Source: Spirosoma endophyticum | GTDB taxonomy: Bacteria; Bacteroidota; Bacteroidia; Cytophagales; Spirosomataceae | NCBI RefSeq assembly: GCF_900112365.1 | Contig: NZ_FOLQ01000001.1 | Location: forward strand, 682,001 to 746,000 | DNA: 64,000 nucleotides | Direction: 5' to 3' | Shown here: in pieces, positions 25,781 to 34,984 of the stretch | How the letters are laid out: every line of letters starts with the position of its first letter | How positions within the stretch are numbered: position 1 is the stretch's first letter | The notes under the pieces: generated by a model | The model's database searches: none | What the model saw: only the letters and a program-made list of their open reading frames with translations | What the model was told of the DNA's origin: nothing | Made by a program: the position numbers and the translations under genes

Positions 25781-27328
25781 ATGAAAATCATGAAAGCAAC
25801 TATAAAATACGCCTTCACCTTACTCCTCTCCGTGAGCTTTCTTACGGGTTGCGATGATGGCCTTACCGAAATTAATACCAACAAGGTCGACCCCACGTCG
25901 CTGGCTCCGTCGATGGTGCTCAATAAGGCGATCATCAATACCAACTACCTCGACGGGTTTGGTACGCTGGGTATGCTCTGCTACAATTTCGGCATTGTAC
26001 AACAGATCATTACGCCGTATGGCAGCTCATTATCGGGCGGAAACTACGATCAGGTGAACAGTGGCAATACACCGTTGGTGTGGCAGAATATGTACCGCAA
26101 CGTAGTGAAGCAGCTCGTATCGGTGCTGGATCAAACCAAATCCGACCCTTTGCAGGTCAATACGTATCAGGCAGCCCGTATCTGGAAAGCGTATGCTTAC
26201 ATGCTTCTGACCGATACGTACGGCGATGTTCCTTATTCGGAAGCGGGACAAGGGTACACTACCGAGATTATTGTCCCTAAATACGACGCCCAGCAGGATA
26301 TTTATAAGGACATTCTGAAGGAACTGGATGAAGCGTCGGCAGCCCTGACAACAACTCAGTCTCCGGTTGTGACCGATATTTTATACGGTGGCGACGTAGC
26401 GAAGTGGAAAAAACTGGGCTATTCGTTTATGTTACGTGCCGCCATGCGCCTGACTAAAGTTGACCCCGCCATGGCCGAAACCTACGTCAAGAAAGCAGTA
26501 ACAGGTGGCGTATTTCAGTCAAACGCCGACAACTCAATTCTCCGGCACACATCTACATTTAACAACTACATTGCCAACCACTTACAAGCCCGCGAAAAAA
26601 CCAATTTTTACCTGGCGGCTCCCTTTGTCGATTACCTGAAAGCCAACAGTGATCCACGTCTGCCCATTTTTGCGGTTCGTTATGTTGGCGCCAAAGGTGG
26701 TCAGGAGCAGGTATCAGGACGGGCTTCGTCTGATCCGGCGGTGCAGGTGGGTATGCCGATGGGTTACAACGACGTATCGATCTCCTCTACGTTTGCCGCT
26801 AACAACGTAGTGAGCCTGTGGGATTACACGCAGGTGAATCTGAACACCGTCTTGAAATTGGATGCGCCCGAATTTCACGTTACGTATGCCCAAACCCTGC
26901 TTTTACTGGCCGAAGCCGCCACGAAAGGTTGGGTAACCGGCACAGCCGCTGATTACTACGCCAGAGGCATTCGGGCCAATCTGGAGCAGATGGCGTCATA
27001 CGGATCAACCATTCCTGAAGCCTCAATCAAAGCGTATCTGGACGCCCATCCGCTCGATGCGACGAAAGCCCTGGATCAGATCAATACGCAGTACTGGGTC
27101 GCCAGCTTCCTGGATGGCAACGAATCGTGGGCCAATTTCCGACGTAGTGGTTTCCCGGCGCTGAAAAAGAACCCCTACCCCGGCTCTGAAGTCAAAGGTG
27201 ATTTCATCCGTCGACTCCCCTATCCTGATAGTGAGATCGTTGTTAACTCCGGCAAACTGAACGAAGCCATCACGCGGCAGGGTCCCAATACGCTGGACAC
27301 GCGGGTATGGTGGGATAAAAAGTTATAA
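25781..27328 (+). CDS. SusD/RagB-family nutrient-binding lipoprotein 1 (SusD-like_2 type)
   Basis: 515 residues; lipoprotein leader with FLTGC (Cys24 from the first ATG, Cys21 from the ATG at 25790). Helical TPR-like core (YQAARIWKAYAYMLLTDTYGDVPYSEA, quoted in outline), FHVTYAQTLLLLAEAATKGWV, and C-terminal WVASFLDGNESWANFRRSGFPAL, the pattern of SusD-like_2 proteins. Forms the lid of the upstream SusC barrel on the cell surface. Confidence 0.93.
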   Translation: MKIMKATIKYAFTLLLSVSFLTGCDDGLTEINTNKVDPTSLAPSMVLNKAIINTNYLDGFGTLGMLCYNFGIVQQIITPYGSSLSGGNYDQVNSGNTPLVWQNMYRNVVKQLVSVLDQTKSDPLQVNTYQAARIWKAYAYMLLTDTYGDVPYSEAGQGYTTEIIVPKYDAQQDIYKDILKELDEASAALTTTQSPVVTDILYGGDVAKWKKLGYSFMLRAAMRLTKVDPAMAETYVKKAVTGGVFQSNADNSILRHTSTFNNYIANHLQAREKTNFYLAAPFVDYLKANSDPRLPIFAVRYVGAKGGQEQVSGRASSDPAVQVGMPMGYNDVSISSTFAANNVVSLWDYTQVNLNTVLKLDAPEFHVTYAQTLLLLAEAATKGWVTGTAADYYARGIRANLEQMASYGSTIPEASIKAYLDAHPLDATKALDQINTQYWVASFLDGNESWANFRRSGFPALKKNPYPGSEVKGDFIRRLPYPDSEIVVNSGKLNEAITRQGPNTLDTRVWWDKKL

Positions 27329-27339
27329 TTTTTTTTCTC

Positions 27340-27467
27340 TACCCCACCCCTCCCCTTAATTCAAGGGGAGGGGCTAAATCCACCAAGCTCATATTATAAT
27401 AAAAGGATAAAAATAGCCAAGTCCTCACCCCTCCCCTTAGTTCAAGGGGAGGGGCCGGGGGTGGGGT
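27340..27467. repeat. Composite ACCCC/CCCCTCCCCTT hairpin module, copy A (after susD1)
   Basis: Outer arms ACCCCACCCC (27341-27350) and GGGGTGGGGT (27458-27467) enclose two nearly identical hairpins, CCCCTCCCCTT-loop-AAGGGGAGGGG at 27347-27373 and 27428-27454. A sister module lies at 34822-34959, directly after susD2. Might work as terminator or mRNA 3' stabiliser. Confidence 0.8.
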
Positions 27468-27510
27468 AATTCACTAGCAATCAAACCGTTTAAACCCTTT
27501 CTTTTCTCTC

Positions 27511-28866
27511 ATGAATCAACCTGATCAAAGCCGCCGTGATACGTTAAAAATGCTGGGTTTCGGCTCGACAGCCGGTGTACTGGGCCTCTTTGGCGGTATG
27601 TCAACCGCCGAAGCTCGTGAACAACAGGGGAAACCCCAATACGCTGTTGGGGCACCACCCGTAAAAATTAAAAGTGTTAAAGCCATTGCCACCGCTCCCC
27701 AGGGTTCTAACCTAATCGTCGTCAAAGTCGAAACCACTGAGCCTGGGTTGTACGGACTCGGCTGCGCGACATTTACCCAACGTGCAGCAACGGTAATCGT
27801 GGCCATTAACACGTACCTTAACGAGTTCTGCGTTGGCAAGGACGTCGACAATATCGAGGACATGTGGCAGGCTGCTTATGTCAGTTCCTACTGGCGCAAT
27901 GGACCAGTGCTCAACAACGCTCTTTCAGGACTCGATCAGGCCCTTTGGGACATCAAAGGCAAGCGCGCCAAAATGCCGGTTTACCAACTTTTGGGTGGCA
28001 AGGTTCGGTTTGCCATTCCGTGCTACACCCATGCGGGCGGCAACACGCCGGAAGCCGCAGCCGAAAGCGTGAAGAAGTTTATGGAGCAGGGTTTCAAATA
28101 CATCCGCATTCAGCAGGGTGGTTATGGAGCCGTGGGGGCAACGTCCGACAAGCCGGATTTCAAGGCCGCCGGGTTCGGGGGAGAAACCGACAACTACATG
28201 AACGTACAGCTTTATCTGAAATCAGTCCCCAAAATGTTCGATGTCGTTCGGAAACAGTGTGGAGATGAAATCGAATTGCTCCATGATATTCATGAACGAG
28301 TGCAGCCCATTGAAGCCATTAATATGATCAAGAAGGTGGAAGAGTATCGCCCGTTCTTCATCGAAGATCCTTTCTCGCCCGAAAACATGAAGTGGTTTGC
28401 CCAATTGCGTCAGGCAACATCGGTGCCCATTGCGATGGGTGAGCTATTCAACAATATCAATGAATTTAAAGAGCCAATGGTCAACCAATGGTTCGATTTC
28501 ATTCGGATACACGTATCGCAAATTGGTGGCATCACCCCAGCCATGAAAGTAGCCCGACTGGGTGAGTGGTTCAATATTCGCACAGCCTGGCACGGACCGG
28601 GAGACGTATCGCCAGTGGGTCACGCAGCTCATGCGCACATCGACCTGGCCGTGTGGAACTTCGGGATTCAGGAAGCCGTGCAGTTTTCAGACAAAATTAA
28701 GGAAGTCTTCAGTGGTTGCCCAACAATGGACAAAGGGTATATGTCAGTCAATGAAGTGCCCGGATTGGGTGTGGACATTAATGAGAAGGAAGCCGCCAAA
28801 TACCCGATCACGACCAAGTCTAACTGGCAGGTTCGCAAGATGGATGGTACGATTATTCGACCATAG
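27511..28866 (+). CDS. Tat-exported ManD/RspA-like enolase-superfamily dehydratase
   Basis: 451 residues. Tat motif SRRDTLK, hydrophobic core, likely cut near STAEARE. Family features of mannonate/gluconate dehydratases: WRNGPVLNNALSGLDQALWDIKGKRA in outline, Asp259-Ile-His261 in LLHDIHERVQP, Glu285 in FIEDPFSPEN, Glu311 in MGELFN, His361 in TAWHGPGDVSPVGHAAH. Known members turn D-mannonate and/or D-gluconate into 2-keto-3-deoxy-D-gluconate; the low-activity RspA subgroup looks similar, so substrate is unproven. The leader places it in the periplasm, unlike characterised cytoplasmic homologues. Follows hairpin module A. Confidence 0.87.
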   Translation: MNQPDQSRRDTLKMLGFGSTAGVLGLFGGMSTAEAREQQGKPQYAVGAPPVKIKSVKAIATAPQGSNLIVVKVETTEPGLYGLGCATFTQRAATVIVAINTYLNEFCVGKDVDNIEDMWQAAYVSSYWRNGPVLNNALSGLDQALWDIKGKRAKMPVYQLLGGKVRFAIPCYTHAGGNTPEAAAESVKKFMEQGFKYIRIQQGGYGAVGATSDKPDFKAAGFGGETDNYMNVQLYLKSVPKMFDVVRKQCGDEIELLHDIHERVQPIEAINMIKKVEEYRPFFIEDPFSPENMKWFAQLRQATSVPIAMGELFNNINEFKEPMVNQWFDFIRIHVSQIGGITPAMKVARLGEWFNIRTAWHGPGDVSPVGHAAHAHIDLAVWNFGIQEAVQFSDKIKEVFSGCPTMDKGYMSVNEVPGLGVDINEKEAAKYPITTKSNWQVRKMDGTIIRP

Positions 28867-28869
28867 GTC

Positions 28870-28919
28870 GGTTTACGGTCTTCGGGTTACGGACCTCCGT
28901 AACCCGAAGACCGTAAACC
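28870..28919. repeat. Perfect 24-bp inverted repeat between two dehydratase genes
   Basis: Arms at 28870-28893 and 28896-28919 are perfectly complementary (core GGTTTACGGTCTTCGGGTTA) with a two-base loop, starting 4 bp after the ManD-like stop. Strong enough to act as a terminator or RNase barrier. Confidence 0.85.
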
Positions 28920-28944
28920 CCATACACTCCCTTTTTTTTCTAGG

Positions 28945-28963
28945 ATTGCTTAAACGATTAACG
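28945..28963. promoter_or_regulatory. Candidate LacI-type operator, copy 2
   Basis: Exact second copy of ATTGCTTAAACGATTAA, 26 bp before the DgoD-like start. The right half reads TTAACG rather than TTAAGC, so the palindrome is slightly weaker than copy 1. Flanking sequences of the two copies differ, which argues against simple duplication of a gene with its leader. Confidence 0.55.
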
Positions 28964-28986
28964 TTCTACGATTTAACTAAACCCTT

Positions 28987-30234
28987 ATGAAATCTCCCGC
29001 TAAAAAATCCGGCATGTCGCGCCGGTCTGCCATCCAGTCCGTGTTGGGTGTGGCCGGTATGGGAACGATGGTTTTGCCACAAACGTCGTATGCCGCCAGC
29101 CCCGGCCACTTTGCCGATTACAGCAAAGTGAAGATTACCAAACTCGAAACCTTTCTGGTGAAGCCGCGGTGGATTTTCCTCAAAATTCATACAGATGTTG
29201 GCGTATATGGCCTGGGAGAACCGCTACTCGAAGGCCGGGCGCTGACCATTCAGACCGCCATCAAAGAAGTAGAACCGTATCTGATTGGTAAAGATCCTCG
29301 GCATGTGGTGCACCACTGGCAGGCGATTTACCGGCATGCCTTTTATCGGGGTGGACCGATTCTGACGAGCGCCCTTAGCGGCATTGACCATGCATTATGG
29401 GACATTAAAGGCAAGCTATTGAACGTACCGGTTTACGAGCTGCTGGGCGGCCCAACTCGCGACCGGGTCCGGATTTATGGGCGGGCCAGCAATGCGGAGG
29501 ACATTAAAAAACGGAAGGCCGAAGGGTACACGGTTATCAAAACGGGTGTTGCGCATAAGAATCCGGCCAACATTGTCGAGAATCCGCAATTCATCAAATA
29601 CGCCGTCGACAATTTCGCTTCCCTCAGAGAAGCGGGTGGTCCTGAGATGGACATTGCCATCGACTTTCACGGAAACATTTCACCCCAAACGGCTAAGGTG
29701 CTCATCAAGCAACTGGAGCCGTTTCAACCCATGTTTATTGAGGAACCCTGCCAGGCGCAGAACGTCGATATTATGGCCGACATCGCGCGGGGCACGCACC
29801 TTCCCATTGCGGCTGGCGAACGTATTTTCACCAAGTGGGGCTTCCGTGAACTACTGGAGAAGAAAGCTGTCAGCATCGTTCAGCCCGACCTCTGCCACGC
29901 CGGTGGTATCACCGAAGGTCGCCTGATTGCGGGTATGGCCGAAGCGTACTACGTTCCCGTTGCGCCCCATAATCCGATGGGACCCATCTCACTGGCGGTG
30001 GGCCTGCATCTGGCGGCCAGCATCCCCAATTTTCTGGTACAGGAGCAGGTCTCGTTGGGCGAAGGCTACATCAAAAAGCCCTTCAAGCTGCAAAGCGACG
30101 GTACCGTAATGATTCCCAATGGGCCCGGCCTTGGCATCGAACTGGACGACGCCTTAATGAAAGACAAAATTGGTCACGACTGGAAAAACCCCGAATTATA
30201 CAACGCACTCGACGGCTCTGTAGTGGACTGGTAA
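28987..30234 (+). CDS. dgoD: Tat-exported D-galactonate dehydratase (DgoD-like)
   Basis: 415 residues: a leader of about 43 residues with SRRSAIQ and a hydrophobic core ending TSYAAS, then a complete enolase-superfamily enzyme. Ligands Asp226 (IDFHGN), Glu252 (FIEEPC), Glu278 (AGERIF) and catalytic His228 and His328 (APHNPMGP) have the same spacing as Asp183, Glu209, Glu235, His185 and His285 of E. coli DgoD, all shifted by 43. HALWDIKGKLLNVPVYELLGG and DLCHAGGITEG are further DgoD marks. Reaction: D-galactonate to 2-keto-3-deoxy-D-galactonate, here apparently in the periplasm. DgoK, DgoA and an MFS importer follow in the same cluster. Confidence 0.9.
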   Translation: MKSPAKKSGMSRRSAIQSVLGVAGMGTMVLPQTSYAASPGHFADYSKVKITKLETFLVKPRWIFLKIHTDVGVYGLGEPLLEGRALTIQTAIKEVEPYLIGKDPRHVVHHWQAIYRHAFYRGGPILTSALSGIDHALWDIKGKLLNVPVYELLGGPTRDRVRIYGRASNAEDIKKRKAEGYTVIKTGVAHKNPANIVENPQFIKYAVDNFASLREAGGPEMDIAIDFHGNISPQTAKVLIKQLEPFQPMFIEEPCQAQNVDIMADIARGTHLPIAAGERIFTKWGFRELLEKKAVSIVQPDLCHAGGITEGRLIAGMAEAYYVPVAPHNPMGPISLAVGLHLAASIPNFLVQEQVSLGEGYIKKPFKLQSDGTVMIPNGPGLGIELDDALMKDKIGHDWKNPELYNALDGSVVDW

Positions 30235-30238
30235 TACT

Positions 30239-30295
30239 GTAATGCGGGTGGAAACCCGCGACTAAAGCTTAAAAGCGGATTTCTACCCGTATTAC
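30239..30295. repeat. Imperfect inverted repeat upstream of susC2
   Basis: Arms GTAATGCGGGTGGAAACCCGC and its partner at 30275-30295 pair at 18 of 21 positions around an AT-rich loop, directly after the DgoD stop codon. Confidence 0.7.
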
Positions 30296-30334
30296 GTTAA
30301 TCAAATTTCCTTTTTCCTTAATAAACCTATAATC

Positions 30335-33325
30335 ATGAAGAAAACTGTAAAACTATGGGTTTTACTGCTGCTTCTGGGGCAAAGCTACGCCTTCGCTCAG
30401 AATGCCAGAGTGACCGGTAAAGTTACCGGTCCCGACAACCAGGGGTTGCCTGGTGTCAACGTTCAGGTGAGTGGTACAACGACTGGTACCTCCAGCGATG
30501 CAGCGGGTAATTTCGCTATTAATGCGGCCAGTACAGCGTCACTCGTATTTTCGAACATTGGGTACGTTGGTCAGACAGTTCCCATCAATGGCCGTTCGGT
30601 GATCAATATCCAGATGGCCGAAGACCAGAAAACACTGAGCGAAGTGGTGGTGGTTGGGTACGGTACGCAGCGCAAAGTCGACGTAACGGGGGCCTTAACA
30701 GCCATTTCCACCAAAGAATTTGCCCAGCAACCTATTACGCGCCTGGATCAGGTATTGCAGGGTCGTGCTGCGGGCGTACAGGTAACCCAGACAAATGGCG
30801 CACCGGGTGGCGATGCCCGGATCAGAATCAGAGGAGCCAACTCCGTATTGGGTAGTAACAACCCACTGTATGTAGTGGACGGATTCCTGGGCGCTGATTT
30901 TAACTTCGTAAACCCGAGTGACATTGAGACCATTCAGATTTTGAAAGATGCGGCTTCAACCTCCATTTACGGGAGTCGCGGGGCAAATGGCGTCGTGATC
31001 ATTACGACCAAGAAAGGAGCAAAAGGGCTTAAAGTCAATTACGAAGGGCAATTCAGTACGTCGGAAGTTATCAAAAAATATGACGTATTACCAGCTGGCG
31101 AATTTGCCGAAATCGTCAATGCCCGCTCCACCGCCGTCGGTACAGGTTTACCATTTACCAGTGACCAGATTGCACAGTTCAAACAAAATGGCGGTACCGA
31201 CTGGCAGAGCCTGGTATTCCGGAATGGTAGTGGTCAGCAACACCAGATTACCCTCTCGGGTGGTGGCGATAAAACGACCTTTCTGGTATCGGGCAACTAC
31301 TTAAACCAGAATGGTATCGTCAACAATAGTGGTTTTAAACGGTATAACCTGCGTACCAATATAAATACCCAGATCAACGATAAGCTTTCCTTTCGGTTGA
31401 ATCTATGGGGGACGCAGTCAAAAAACCACAACACGCTAGACGGGGGCGCCATCGTTCAGGCACTGGCCTGGGCACCGACAACACCTGCCTACGGTGCCGA
31501 TGGCCAGCCGACGTTTACTGACCCGATTGGTTCTGTTTATCGCAATCCGCTGGATTACCTGTACGATCAATCAGTCGATGCGAACCGGAGCGGTCTTAAC
31601 ATCAATGGTGGGATAAATTATAAACTTCCCATCAAAGGGCTATCGGTCGATTTGCAGTACGCGGTCAATTACCTGAATGCGCAAAACCTGAATTTGAACG
31701 GTAAGCGACTCTCGAACAACGTACCAACGGCTAGCCGATATTCGTCGGAGCAGTTGACACTGCAAAACACGAATAACCTGAATTACGACGTAAAAATTGG
31801 CGATCATTCGATCAACGCCGTTGCTGTTCTGGAAACGCAGCAGTTCACGGATCGTAACTTTACTGCGAGTGCATCGGGATTACGGTTTCCGCAATTAGGC
31901 TACGACAATCTGGGACTTAATACCGCGGCTACAGTCGCATCGGGTTATCAGAAATGGACAATCTTTTCGTTGCTGGGTCGTGTCAACTACGGCTACAAAG
32001 ACAAATATCTGGTGACGGCGGCCGTCCGTCGGGATGGGTCTTCGAAATTTGCCACCGGCAACAAATACAGCGTTTTCCCATCTGTAGCAGTAGGCTGGCG
32101 ATTATCGGAAGAGGAGTTCATAAAAAAACTTAACGTATTCAGCAACCTGAAACTGCGCGGAAGCTGGGGTATGACGGGTAGCCAGGCAGCTCCTGCCTAT
32201 TCTACCATATCGACATATGGTACGGCCCAGGTCGCCTACAATAACTCCGCGGCTACAGCGGGCGTAATTCTGGGGAATCCAGGAAATCCAGACCTCAAGT
32301 GGGAAACAACCAAGCAGGTCGATGTAGGTCTTGAAGCCGAATTCCTGAACGGTCGGTTGCACATTGAAGCGGATTATTTCAAGAAAAACACGTCCGACCT
32401 GCTTCTGAACGTAGCAATTCCAAGCTATGCCGGTGGTGGTACACAAAACCGGAATGTGGGTGAAATCGAAAACAAGGGCTTTGAATTTTCGATCGGCGGC
32501 ACTCCTCTGATATCCGGCAGTTTCCGTTGGGAGACGAATCTGAACTTCTCGACCTTACAGAATAAAGTGCTTAATCTGGGAAATTATCCAAGACTGGGTA
32601 CAGGTACGGGCGTCGGCGGAGGCATGTCCACGACCAACGAGTTCATGCTGATACCAGGGGAGCCACTGGGTTCTTATTGGGGCCTGAATTATCTGGGAAC
32701 CTGGAAACCAGGTGAAGCCGATGCGGCAGCCAAGCAGGGTCGCGTACCGGGCGATCCGCATTATCAGGATCTTAACGGCGACAACACCATCACAACGGAT
32801 GATTTTCAGATTATTGGCCGGGCGTTTCCAAAAGCAACGGGTGGCTGGAACAACACCTTTTCGTACAAAGGGCTGACGTTGAACGTATTCTTTAACGGTG
32901 TGTTCGGTGTCGACAAACTCAATTACACCCGGGCAGCCGCCATGTCGGGGGCGGGTGATGCCCGGCAGTTCATTCTGTCTGAGATTCGCGATTACAACCG
33001 ACCCGGCAACGAATCGTCTAACGTACCAGCCTTTACGAAAACGTATCAGCCCTTCACGCAGTCGAGCCGCTTCATCGAAGATGGTAGCTTCATTCGGTTG
33101 AAAAACGTGAGTCTGTCATACAACGTACCAACAAGTTTCCTTAAAAACAAAGCCAACATCCGGGTATTTGCCAGCGCTACGAACCTGTTGACGATCACGA
33201 AATACAAAGGTCCAGATCCAGAATCGGCCAGGGTTGGTTCGGGCACAGATAGCGCCATCGGTATCGATTACGGTTCCTATCCAAATGCCAAACAATACAC
33301 ACTCGGTATAAACCTGGGCTTCTAA
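30335..33325 (+). CDS. SusC/RagA-type TonB-dependent outer membrane transporter 2
   Basis: 996 residues with signal peptide (KLWVLLLLLGQSYAFAQ), carboxypeptidase-D-like domain (VTGKVTGPDNQGLPGVNVQV), TonB box LSEVVVVGYGTQRK, plug (PLYVVDGFLG, DIETIQILKDAASTSIYGSRGANGVV in outline) and barrel ending TLGINLGF. The VVVGYGTQ form differs from transporter 1, so the two are different SusC sub-types rather than a recent duplication, although their signal and first 70 mature residues are alike. SusD2 follows after 15 bp. Confidence 0.95.
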   Translation: MKKTVKLWVLLLLLGQSYAFAQNARVTGKVTGPDNQGLPGVNVQVSGTTTGTSSDAAGNFAINAASTASLVFSNIGYVGQTVPINGRSVINIQMAEDQKTLSEVVVVGYGTQRKVDVTGALTAISTKEFAQQPITRLDQVLQGRAAGVQVTQTNGAPGGDARIRIRGANSVLGSNNPLYVVDGFLGADFNFVNPSDIETIQILKDAASTSIYGSRGANGVVIITTKKGAKGLKVNYEGQFSTSEVIKKYDVLPAGEFAEIVNARSTAVGTGLPFTSDQIAQFKQNGGTDWQSLVFRNGSGQQHQITLSGGGDKTTFLVSGNYLNQNGIVNNSGFKRYNLRTNINTQINDKLSFRLNLWGTQSKNHNTLDGGAIVQALAWAPTTPAYGADGQPTFTDPIGSVYRNPLDYLYDQSVDANRSGLNINGGINYKLPIKGLSVDLQYAVNYLNAQNLNLNGKRLSNNVPTASRYSSEQLTLQNTNNLNYDVKIGDHSINAVAVLETQQFTDRNFTASASGLRFPQLGYDNLGLNTAATVASGYQKWTIFSLLGRVNYGYKDKYLVTAAVRRDGSSKFATGNKYSVFPSVAVGWRLSEEEFIKKLNVFSNLKLRGSWGMTGSQAAPAYSTISTYGTAQVAYNNSAATAGVILGNPGNPDLKWETTKQVDVGLEAEFLNGRLHIEADYFKKNTSDLLLNVAIPSYAGGGTQNRNVGEIENKGFEFSIGGTPLISGSFRWETNLNFSTLQNKVLNLGNYPRLGTGTGVGGGMSTTNEFMLIPGEPLGSYWGLNYLGTWKPGEADAAAKQGRVPGDPHYQDLNGDNTITTDDFQIIGRAFPKATGGWNNTFSYKGLTLNVFFNGVFGVDKLNYTRAAAMSGAGDARQFILSEIRDYNRPGNESSNVPAFTKTYQPFTQSSRFIEDGSFIRLKNVSLSYNVPTSFLKNKANIRVFASATNLLTITKYKGPDPESARVGSGTDSAIGIDYGSYPNAKQYTLGINLGF

Positions 33326-33340
33326 ACTCCTTCATAAATC

Positions 33341-34813
33341 ATGAAAAAATTACTCATAATTGGCATGGCGGCTATGCTCACGGCAGGCTGCAAAGGGTAC
33401 CTTGAAGAAGATACAACCGGGCTCTTGTACGGCGGCAACGTTCTTTCGACGCAGGACGGATTAGAGTCAGCCCTGACCGGAGCCTATCGGGGTCTGGGCA
33501 ACCAGTGGACATATGGTTTCCTGCACCCATCAGCCAATGCCGCCGTGCTGGGTGCCGACGACGTAACGACCCATCCTGCCAGTAACAAAGCGGACTGGCG
33601 CGAATTTGACCAGTTTAACGTATCGACTACAAACCAGCGCTCGGGAGCTGTGTACAACGGATGTTACAAAGCGATTCAGGGGGCCAACAACGTCATTAAT
33701 AACTATGCGAAAACGGTTGGCACGAAAGCAACGATCGACATTATTGCGGGTGAAGCCTTCTTCATTCGTGGGTTCTCTTACTATTGGCTGACCCGCTTTT
33801 ATGGCAATATTCCGCTGGTTACAGCCGGTGAATATTCAGCCGATCTGTTGACCATTAAGAAATCGACACCCGCCGAAGTATACGCGTTAATTGTTGAGGA
33901 TTTGAAGAAAGCCGAAACCATGCTGCCCAACGCCCGACGCGATCCGGGTCGACCCAACGCAGGATCGGCAAAAGCGTTTCTAGCCGACGTATATCTAACG
34001 ATGGCAGGCTGGCCGCTGAAGCAAACCGATAAGTATGATCTCGCTGCGGCTAAGGCCAAAGAAGTAATCGATAACCGTGCTACGTATGGTTTCGCCTTGA
34101 TGCCAACGTTTGCCGAGGTATTCGCTAACGACCCGGCGGTGGCTATTATTCCGGAATCGGTGTTTCAGATCAACGGGTTTACGGGCGGCAGCGGTACGGC
34201 CAACGCTACGTATGGCAACACCACCATGCCCGGTGAAGAAGGAGGCTGGGACGACATGTTTGCCGAGCTTAATTTCTTCAAAAATTTCCCCGCTGGTCCT
34301 CGCAAAAACGCTACGTTCCGCACAGCTTTCGGTTTGGGGGCAACTACCATTCCCTGGCAGCAAAGCCTGACGAAACACCCATATTACCAGAAATGGTACA
34401 TCAAGGGCAACATCGTTACATCCAGTATTTCGCTGCCTACCGTCATGATGCGCTACCCGCACGTTCTGACCGTCTATGCAGAAGCCAAGGCACGTGGCAC
34501 CGGTGGTCCCGATCAGGCTGCGTATGATGCCCTAAATGCAGTTCGGTCACGGGGTTTGTCTTCGGGAGCCAAAGCCCTTACACCGGGCGACGGCCTCACA
34601 GCGGCTCAATTTGCTGACGCTGTCGTGCAGGAACGCGCCTGGGAATTTGCCTGCGAACGTACGCGCTGGTTCGATCTGGTTCGTCTGGAGCAAGTAGAAG
34701 CCGCCAATGCCGCCAAAAGCCCCGAGGATCTGCAACCGATCAAGCCGATCACCAAGGCAAATTACTGGTTTACACTGCCATATACCGACACGTCGATTAA
34801 TCCGAATTTGTAG
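33341..34813 (+). CDS. SusD/RagB-family nutrient-binding lipoprotein 2
   Basis: 490 residues; lipobox MLTAGC with Cys17. Classical SusD pattern: GEAFFIRGFSYYWLTRFYGNIPLV, KAFLADVYLTMAGWPL, a central GGWDDMFAE, and C-terminal YDALNAVRSRGL, FADAVVQERAWEFACERTRWFDLVRLEQ (outlined). Surface lid of transporter 2, 15 bp downstream of its gene and surely co-transcribed. Confidence 0.95.
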   Translation: MKKLLIIGMAAMLTAGCKGYLEEDTTGLLYGGNVLSTQDGLESALTGAYRGLGNQWTYGFLHPSANAAVLGADDVTTHPASNKADWREFDQFNVSTTNQRSGAVYNGCYKAIQGANNVINNYAKTVGTKATIDIIAGEAFFIRGFSYYWLTRFYGNIPLVTAGEYSADLLTIKKSTPAEVYALIVEDLKKAETMLPNARRDPGRPNAGSAKAFLADVYLTMAGWPLKQTDKYDLAAAKAKEVIDNRATYGFALMPTFAEVFANDPAVAIIPESVFQINGFTGGSGTANATYGNTTMPGEEGGWDDMFAELNFFKNFPAGPRKNATFRTAFGLGATTIPWQQSLTKHPYYQKWYIKGNIVTSSISLPTVMMRYPHVLTVYAEAKARGTGGPDQAAYDALNAVRSRGLSSGAKALTPGDGLTAAQFADAVVQERAWEFACERTRWFDLVRLEQVEAANAAKSPEDLQPIKPITKANYWFTLPYTDTSINPNL

Positions 34814-34821
34814 GTGAATTG

Positions 34822-34959
34822 ACCCCACCCCAACCCTCCCCTAAAAACCAGGGGAGGGAGCTGGCTAACTCTAATAATTGACTCTTGTATATTCGAGAAC
34901 TCACCCCTCCCCTTAGTTCAAGCCGGGCGGCCGGTGCCGGGAGGGGCTGGGGGTGGGGT
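34822..34959. repeat. Composite ACCCC/CCCCTCCCCTT hairpin module, copy B (after susD2)
   Basis: Outer arms ACCCCACCCC (34822-34831) and GGGGTGGGGT (34950-34959) as in copy A. The second inner hairpin, however, is interrupted after TTCAAG by 16 extra bases (CCGGGCGGCCGGTGCC, 34923-34938) compared with copy A. Confidence 0.8.
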
Positions 34960-34984
34960 AAATTCACATAAAACTCTTACCACA

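Noticed and set aside
34934..34984. Start of the mutarotase-like gene at 34934
   Set aside because: The first residues would be translated from a GC-rich hairpin module; TTG 34985 begins a proper signal peptide.
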